From Clostridia bacterium (GTDB lineage Bacteria; Bacillota; Clostridia; Christensenellales; UBA3700): DNA of 12,941 nucleotides. The notes beneath the pieces were generated by a model. It saw only the letters and a list, made by a program, of their open reading frames with translations, did not search any database and was not told the origin of the DNA. The stretch spans positions 1 through 12,941 of the forward strand of contig CAAGRV010000038.1 of the NCBI GenBank assembly GCA_900772745.1. The letters are read 5' to 3'. Position numbers and translations under genes: made by a program. This document shows, one piece after another, positions 9,315 through 12,941 of the stretch (position 1 is its first letter; every line of letters starts with the position of its first letter).

Positions 9315-10949
9315 TTATTCTTCAATTATTTCTTCTGTGGTATCTTCCACACTTTCGACCTCTGGTGGAGTTTCGACTTGTTCTTCTACCACATTTGGAG
9401 TGGTTGGCTTGTCCAACACGGCAAGCTGTTCTTGTTTTTGTTTGGCAAGTTTGGCAACTTTCATATTGTCAATCAAGTTGTGCAGTCCTGCCCAATGCAG
9501 TGGTCGTCTTGCCCACCAAACCTTGTCTACCACATTCCAAAAAGCGGTTGGCATAGCTCTTTTGATAGGCGCTGGGGTGTAGCCAAGGTCTTGTAGGAAG
9601 TTGTAGTATCCGTCCAAACGGGCAAGGAAGTTGCCCCAAAGTCGCACGCCTTTTGGCGACCACATATTTTCGCATATTGCTCCCAATTTTGGTAAGGTTA
9701 GGAAAATGGCTTGTTTGTAGCTTGGCACGTATTCGCTCCACAGACAAGTCTCCACGCCCAGCAAGTTGTCATCACCAATTCCGTCGATTTCGGGCGGGGT
9801 GTTGTAAGCCTTTTCGAGAGAAGTCACGCCGTACGGAAAGTCGAGATACAAGCTCTCGCTACTACTTGCAATAGCAAGTCTACCGCCATTTATATCATTT
9901 ACGATAGAGTCGTGATTGCTCTTGAAATCCCACATTTGCCAAACGAGCGACTTGTCGCACTTGCCAGTTGGCTTATATTCGTTCCACATAATAGCTTGTT
10001 TGCCTTTGGATGCGATATAAGTTGAGATTTGGTTCATAAAGTTAGATTGGAGTTCATCTTCGTTGTCCAAGCCCAATTCCTTGATTTTTGCTTGGCAATG
10101 CGGACAAATTTTGGTGCGAGTTTTTGGCACTTCATCGCCACCAATATGGATATATTGGCTGTCGAAAAGCTCGACAACTTCGTCGATTATGTCATAGATA
10201 AAGCGGTATGTCGTGTCTTTGCCCATACAAAGAATATCGTGTTTGACCCCCCAATGAGTAGCCACTGGCAGTTGTCTATCGAAACAGCTAAGATATGGAT
10301 AACACGAGATTGCGGCTTGGGTATGTCCAGGCATATCAATCTCTGGAATGACCTCAATGCCTCTGCGTTTGCAGTAAGCGATGAGCTCTTTGATTTCGGT
10401 TTGGGTATAGAATCCGCCGTGCGCTTTCAGCCCAAAGTTGGTATGAGAACGCATACTTCCACGGGTTGCAAGCAGTGGATACTTCTTGATTTCCAGTCGC
10501 CAACCTTGATCTTCCGTCAAGTGCAAGTGAAGTTTGTTGATTTTGTGCAAAGCAATCAAGTCAACGATTTTTTTGATGTCTTGCATTGGGAAGTAATATC
10601 TTGCCACGTCGAGCATAAAGCCACGATAAGCGTGCAACGGCTTGTCTTCAATGACCATGCAAGGGATTTTGCAGTTGTATGTATGCGAAAGCTGAATGAG
10701 AGTGACAAAGCCATAGAAAGCTCCCACCGCAGTAGGCGCAGTGATAGTCACAATGTCTTCACGAATATCCAGTTTGTAACATTCGGTGGAGTTGTCGCCG
10801 ATGACCATTTTTTCATCTTTGACGAAGTTGAGCCAATGGAATTGTTCGGTGCTGTCGAAGTCGTCTAGTGTGAGCGGAATATACCCAGGTAGCGGAAAAT
10901 ATCCGTTGCCCTCAACAATTTTGTATGGATAAGGAACAATTTGAATCAT
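9315..10949 (-). CDS. GH20 beta-N-acetylhexosaminidase
   Basis: This 544-residue protein should remove terminal beta-linked GlcNAc or GalNAc by substrate-assisted catalysis, the known GH20 mechanism. Numbered from the chosen Met, a GH20b-like N-terminal domain spans about 1-105. The TIM barrel then opens with RGFMLDVARYY (109-119), followed by HLHLTEDQGWRLEIK (141-155) and PEIDMPGHT (202-210). The catalytic pair lies in HIGGDE, with D272 and E273. WQMWD (337-341) and LWSEY (403-407) supply the aromatic and Glu residues of the sugar pocket. The start is the second of two in-frame ATGs, because AAGGAG lies 6 nt before it but directly touches the first. No signal peptide is visible, so a cytoplasmic enzyme acting on imported oligosaccharides or recycled wall sugars is inferred. 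The last 45 or so residues form a charged, Glu-rich tail outside the usual domain. The gene is monocistronic, with its own promoter and terminator. Confidence 0.93.
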   Translation of the reverse strand: MIQIVPYPYKIVEGNGYFPLPGYIPLTLDDFDSTEQFHWLNFVKDEKMVIGDNSTECYKLDIREDIVTITAPTAVGAFYGFVTLIQLSHTYNCKIPCMVIEDKPLHAYRGFMLDVARYYFPMQDIKKIVDLIALHKINKLHLHLTEDQGWRLEIKKYPLLATRGSMRSHTNFGLKAHGGFYTQTEIKELIAYCKRRGIEVIPEIDMPGHTQAAISCYPYLSCFDRQLPVATHWGVKHDILCMGKDTTYRFIYDIIDEVVELFDSQYIHIGGDEVPKTRTKICPHCQAKIKELGLDNEDELQSNFMNQISTYIASKGKQAIMWNEYKPTGKCDKSLVWQMWDFKSNHDSIVNDINGGRLAIASSSESLYLDFPYGVTSLEKAYNTPPEIDGIGDDNLLGVETCLWSEYVPSYKQAIFLTLPKLGAICENMWSPKGVRLWGNFLARLDGYYNFLQDLGYTPAPIKRAMPTAFWNVVDKVWWARRPLHWAGLHNLIDNMKVAKLAKQKQEQLAVLDKPTTPNVVEEQVETPPEVESVEDTTEEIIEE

Positions 10950-10955
10950 ACGCAT

Positions 10956-10961
10956 CTCCTT
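10956..10961 (-). promoter_or_regulatory. Ribosome binding site fixing the GH20 start
   Basis: AAGGAG on the minus strand lies 6 nt upstream of the ATG at 10949. It abuts the other in-frame ATG (10955) with no spacing, so the downstream ATG is preferred. Confidence 0.85.
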
Positions 10962-10968
10962 TTTGAAT

Positions 10969-10998
10969 ATTATACACTAAAAACTTTTGCCCCGTCAA
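10969..10998 (-). promoter_or_regulatory. SigA-type promoter of the GH20 gene
   Basis: On the minus strand, -35 TTGACG (10993-10998) and -10 TATAAT (10969-10974) are separated by 18 bases. Transcription would start near 10962, giving a leader of only about a dozen bases that carries the ribosome site. No operator or cre-like site was recognised beside it. Confidence 0.8.
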
Positions 10999-11034
10999 GG
11001 TCAAAAGGGCTGTCAAAAAGCCAAAAATCGACAC

Positions 11035-11115
11035 ATATCCACAGAATGAAATTTTGCCCAAATGCATAAAGTTATCCACATAAACATCTGTTTGTGTGGA
11101 TAACTCTGGGGATAA
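11035..11115. other. DnaA-box cluster, origin-like
   Basis: Four matches to the DnaA box TTATCCACA lie within 81 bp. ATATCCACA is at 11035-11043 (+, one mismatch) and TTATCCACA at 11072-11080 (+, exact). TTATCCACA is read on the minus strand at 11095-11103 (exact), and TTATCCCCA on the minus strand at 11107-11115 (one mismatch). The cluster lies between divergent genes and is followed by an AT-rich tract, as in bacterial origins. dnaA and dnaN are absent from the window, so a DnaA-titrating or regulatory cluster is equally possible. Confidence 0.65.
11071..11104. repeat. Near-perfect 34-bp palindrome built from two DnaA boxes
   Basis: Arm GTTATCCACATAAACA (11071-11086) and arm TGTTTGTGTGGATAAC (11089-11104) are inverted copies matching at 15 of 16 positions, around a 2-bp centre. 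Each arm contains one exact DnaA box. Confidence 0.85.
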
Positions 11116-11132
11116 CTCCCCCAAAACGGGTA

Positions 11133-11260
11133 AAAATGCGAAAAAAAGCATTTTGACGCACTGTATGAGATTGCAAAAAATTTTTGCAAAATGTATATTT
11201 TCGACAAAATATGCATATATGATTTTTGCATGCAATTTATCCGTATAAATCTATCCAAAA
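11133..11260. other. AT-rich tract with nested palindromes, possible unwinding element
   Basis: Several symmetric units are packed together. AAAATGC (11133-11139) pairs with GCATTTT (11148-11154). TTGCAAAAAATTTTTGCAA (11171-11189) is a perfect odd palindrome. ATATTTT (11195-11201) pairs with AAAATAT (11206-11212). ATATGCATAT (11209-11218) and TTGCATGCAA (11226-11235) are palindromes. TTTTGCA or its complement TGCAAAA recurs through the tract. The position beside the DnaA boxes suggests a DNA-unwinding element; this is inference. Confidence 0.45.
11171..11199 (+). promoter_or_regulatory. Weak candidate promoter for the amidase gene
   Basis: TTGCAA (11171-11176) and TATATT (11194-11199) are 17 bases apart, matching the consensus at 4 and 5 of 6 positions. 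In such AT-rich DNA a chance match is likely. No stronger promoter was found upstream of the amidase. Confidence 0.25.
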
Positions 11261-11349
11261 ATCAATGCAAAATTCGACAATTTGCCATCGAAGAAAATAC
11301 CCCAAAGGCAGGTTGTTATTATGCCAAGTCGTGTTACATAAAATATGGT

Positions 11350-12027
11350 ATGAACAAAACAAAAGTATGGATAATTGACAAAAAGATTGTGGGAATGTTG
11401 GTGGTGGTCATTGCCGTGTTGAGTGTGGGCGGTGTGACTATGGTGGGGGCTAGTCCGCACAGCGTGGTGGTGATTGACGCAGGGCACGGCGGATTCGATG
11501 GCGGTGTGGTGGGCGCAAGCGGTATCAAAGAGAGTGAACTCACATTGCTCATTGCCAAGCAGTTGGAAGAAAAGCTCGAACAACAAGGCGTGAGAGTGGT
11601 GATGACGAGAAAAACCCAAAATGCGGTGGGCAAAACCAAAAAACAAGATATGCAAAACCGCAAAAAGATTATCCAATCTGCCGGAGCTAGTATGGTGGTA
11701 AGCATACATATCAACAAGTTTTCGTTGCCGTCAAGGCGAGGCGTCCAAGTTTTCTATGACGATACCAAGGTTGGGGAGAGTTTGGCAATCACTATGCAAA
11801 ACGCACTCAATCAGCAAATCAACCAAAAATACTCGTCACGCAGTGATTTTCAACCCATATCTGCCGACTTGTTCATCACCAAGTGCGACATTGTGCCAAG
11901 CATAATTGTCGAATGTGGATTTTTGTCCAATCCCCAAGACGAAAAACTTTTGCTCACGCCCGCCTATCGAGAAGAATTGGCGCAAGTGATATGTAATGTG
12001 TGTATCCAATCTTTGCAAGCAAGCTAG
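11350..12027 (+). CDS. cwlD: N-acetylmuramoyl-L-alanine amidase, CwlD-like (Amidase_3)
   Basis: The 225-residue protein is a zinc amidase that cuts the bond between N-acetylmuramic acid and L-alanine in peptidoglycan. CwlD of Bacillus (237 residues) acts with PdaA to make muramic-delta-lactam in spore cortex; length and layout match it. Residues 13-34 form one hydrophobic segment, a signal anchor placing the enzyme outside the membrane. IDAGHGGFDGG gives zinc ligand H46, IKESELTL gives E61, VSIHINKF gives H120, and VECGFLSN gives the catalytic E188. Also CwlD-like are the DMQNRKKII segment (100-108) and GVQVFY (131-136). The start is chosen because the ATG at 11350 lies just before the charged, then hydrophobic anchor. 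The frame is open further upstream to 11191, but that stretch is the AT-rich palindromic tract. No convincing ribosome site precedes 11350, so the start is less certain than the function. A role in sporulation is inferred from family only. Confidence 0.85.
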   Translation: MNKTKVWIIDKKIVGMLVVVIAVLSVGGVTMVGASPHSVVVIDAGHGGFDGGVVGASGIKESELTLLIAKQLEEKLEQQGVRVVMTRKTQNAVGKTKKQDMQNRKKIIQSAGASMVVSIHINKFSLPSRRGVQVFYDDTKVGESLAITMQNALNQQINQKYSSRSDFQPISADLFITKCDIVPSIIVECGFLSNPQDEKLLLTPAYREELAQVICNVCIQSLQAS

Positions 12028-12033
12028 CAAAAA

Positions 12034-12049
12034 CTCGATACGTATCGAG
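12034..12049 (-). repeat. Perfect 16-bp palindrome, possible minus-strand terminator
   Basis: CTCGATACGTATCGAG is fully self-complementary. It is preceded by AAAAA, so on the minus strand it reads as a 6-bp stem with a 4-nt loop followed by TTTTT. This could be a weak terminator for leftward transcripts or a protein-binding dyad. It has no T-run on the plus strand, so it is a poor terminator for the amidase gene. Confidence 0.55.
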
Positions 12050-12076
12050 AAAAGTAGCTTATTTTGGCAATCCCTG

Positions 12077-12189
12077 TCCGTATAATAGAGCGCCCCTCAT
12101 TCGATCTAAACCGCTTAAAAAGTTGCGACAAAGTGTTATTGGAGCGAAGCGGAAATATCCGTATTGTGAGCGCCCCTTATGGTAAGGGG
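12077..12189 (+). repeat. Pair of direct repeats, TCCGTA(6-7)GAGCGCCCCT type
   Basis: TCCGTATAATAGAGCGCCCC begins at 12077 and a related copy, TCCGTATTGTGAGCGCCCCT, occupies 12158-12177. A third copy lies at 9152-9172. The second copy runs into a CCCCTTA/TAAGGGG hairpin, and its 22 bases from 12168 to 12189 are identical to 9163-9184. Between the two copies CCGCTT (12111-12116) is inverted as AAGCGG (12147-12152). No gene is visible here. Confidence 0.6.
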
Positions 12190-12230
12190 TGTTACTCATC
12201 TTTATGGACACTATTTGATAACAGGTATTA

Positions 12231-12267
12231 AAAAAGTGCATGAAGTTGTTGGTTTCATACACTTTTT
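12231..12267. terminator. Bidirectional terminator between amidase and recombinase
   Basis: AAAAAGTG (12231-12238) pairs with CACTTTTT (12260-12267), and ATGAA (12240-12244) with TTCAT (12254-12258). There is one mismatch between the two blocks and a 9-nt loop. T-runs follow on both strands. It lies 13 bases after the recombinase stop on the minus strand and about 200 bases after the amidase stop on the plus strand, serving both convergent genes. Confidence 0.88.
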
Positions 12268-12280
12268 GTTTTTATGGGGA

Positions 12281-12941
12281 TTATTGTTTGGTTGTTTTGT
12301 TTTTGGTGGGGCGCAAGGCTGATGCGATATCGACCTTATAGACAATGTCTATTTCTCGTTCGTGACCAGTTATTTTCTCTAAGCCACCTATTATTACTCG
12401 GTCGATGAGTCCATAACACATTTCTCTTGTCAGGACTGGAGCATTGAAAAACTTCTTTATATTGCGGATAAAATCATCGGCAGTGTCTTTGGTTGTTTGC
12501 GTTTCGGATAGATGGGTTTCTAAGTCTACAATTTCTTCTTTGAGTTGGTTTTGTTCTTCTAAGTATTTCTCGATAAAGCTGATACAAATATCCTCTGGCA
12601 TTTTGCCTTTAACTCTATCTTCGTATGCGGTTTGGATAAGTTTTGTAAGCTCTTCCACTCGTTTTTGTTTAAGTTGCAAATTCTTTTTTGCTTTCTTTAT
12701 TGCTGCATCGGCAAGTTCTTCATTGCGGCGAATAAATTCTTCTCGGATAGCTTTTTCATCTAGAATAATTTTGTTTGCCATATCTCGAATGTCATCAAGC
12801 ACAATTTTCTCTATTGTTTTGCCATATATAAAATGCGAAAAACAATAAGCTTTTCCATAACGAATATGGTGTCCACAATTGAAGTAAATATCTCTTTTGC
12901 CATTAGGTCTACCAGATGTGCAATCATTATAATGATTTAAT
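12281..12941 (-). CDS. Large serine recombinase, C-terminal part (N-terminus off window)
   Basis: Only the last 219 codons are present; the frame stays open to the right edge. Visible residues 7-36 contain C22, C33 and H36 in the pattern YFNCGHHIRYGKAYCFSHFI, which fits the recombinase zinc beta-ribbon. A long charged coiled coil follows (about 60-155), as in large serine recombinases. The end (about 158-212, including VLTREMCYGLIDRVIIGG and EIDIVYK) resembles the DUF4368-type tail of TnpX-like enzymes. The catalytic serine domain is not in view, so activity cannot be judged. Such enzymes excise and insert transposons, integrative elements or phages, and their gene usually lies at one end of the element. 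A mobile element extending to the right is therefore inferred, with its left boundary possibly in 12028-12280. Confidence 0.85.
   Translation of the reverse strand, partial: LNHYNDCTSGRPNGKRDIYFNCGHHIRYGKAYCFSHFIYGKTIEKIVLDDIRDMANKIILDEKAIREEFIRRNEELADAAIKKAKKNLQLKQKRVEELTKLIQTAYEDRVKGKMPEDICISFIEKYLEEQNQLKEEIVDLETHLSETQTTKDTADDFIRNIKKFFNAPVLTREMCYGLIDRVIIGGLEKITGHEREIDIVYKVDIASALRPTKNKTTKQ

Noticed and set aside
9297..10868. Plus-strand frames up to 279 codons opposite the hexosaminidase gene
   Set aside because: They are antisense shadows of a gene with intact GH20 motifs.
10950..10955. First in-frame ATG (10955) as the hexosaminidase start
   Set aside because: AAGGAG touches this ATG with no spacing; the next ATG has a normal 6-nt spacing.
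10912..11258. Minus-strand frames of 81 and 107 codons across the DnaA-box region
   Set aside because: They overlap the palindromes, DnaA boxes and GH20 promoter and show no protein family features.
11191..11349. Upstream extension of the amidase by 53 codons to an ATG at 11191
   Set aside because: The extension would translate the AT-rich palindromic tract, lacks a ribosome site, and would place 50 odd residues before a normal signal anchor.
12064..12086. TTGGCA and TATAAT near 12064-12086 as a promoter
   Set aside because: The spacing is only 11 bases and no gene follows on that strand; the TATAAT belongs to the direct repeat.
12444..12848. Plus-strand frame of 134 codons at the right end
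   Set aside because: It is a Ser/Phe-rich shadow of the recombinase coiled-coil region.

Overview
The window looks like chromosome of an anaerobic, spore-forming-type Bacillota (a gut Clostridia-like lineage). This is inferred from three things: a CwlD-like amidase, a TnpX-type large serine recombinase tail, and a very long YDG/MBG-type repeat surface protein. Intrinsic terminators and one promoter are of the standard low-GC Gram-positive kind. No rRNA, tRNA or CRISPR array is visible.

Layout: (1) Bases 1-8691 (+) are one continuous coding region for a giant modular beta-rich protein, probably cut at its N-terminus by the window edge, followed at once by a textbook terminator. (2) Bases 8692-9314 are a convergent intergenic region with no credible gene. 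It is packed with a family of structured repeats whose flanks are conserved while the internal stem changes on both arms. One copy sits in a MITE-like element with terminal inverted repeats and possible TA target duplication. (3) Bases 9315-10949 (-) encode a GH20 beta-N-acetylhexosaminidase with its own promoter and terminator. (4) Bases 10950-11349 are a divergent intergenic region holding a cluster of DnaA boxes (two exact TTATCCACA, two with one mismatch). The exact pair forms a near-perfect 34-bp palindrome, and an AT-rich tract full of small palindromes follows. This is origin-like architecture without dnaA or dnaN in view. (5) Bases 11350-12027 (+) encode a membrane-anchored N-acetylmuramoyl-L-alanine amidase, CwlD-like. 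(6) Bases 12028-12280 hold a 16-bp perfect palindrome, two direct repeats related to a copy near 9152, and a bidirectional terminator. (7) From 12281 to the right edge (-) is the C-terminal part of a large serine recombinase, suggesting an integrated mobile element extending rightward.

The genes do not form one operon: the strand changes at each gene. Two are linked by substrate, since GH20 hexosaminidase and CwlD amidase both act on N-acetyl-amino-sugar polymers, but the hexosaminidase shows no export signal and each gene has its own control region. The most noteworthy features are the DnaA-box cluster between those two genes, the covarying intergenic repeat family, and the giant repeat protein without a recognisable anchor.
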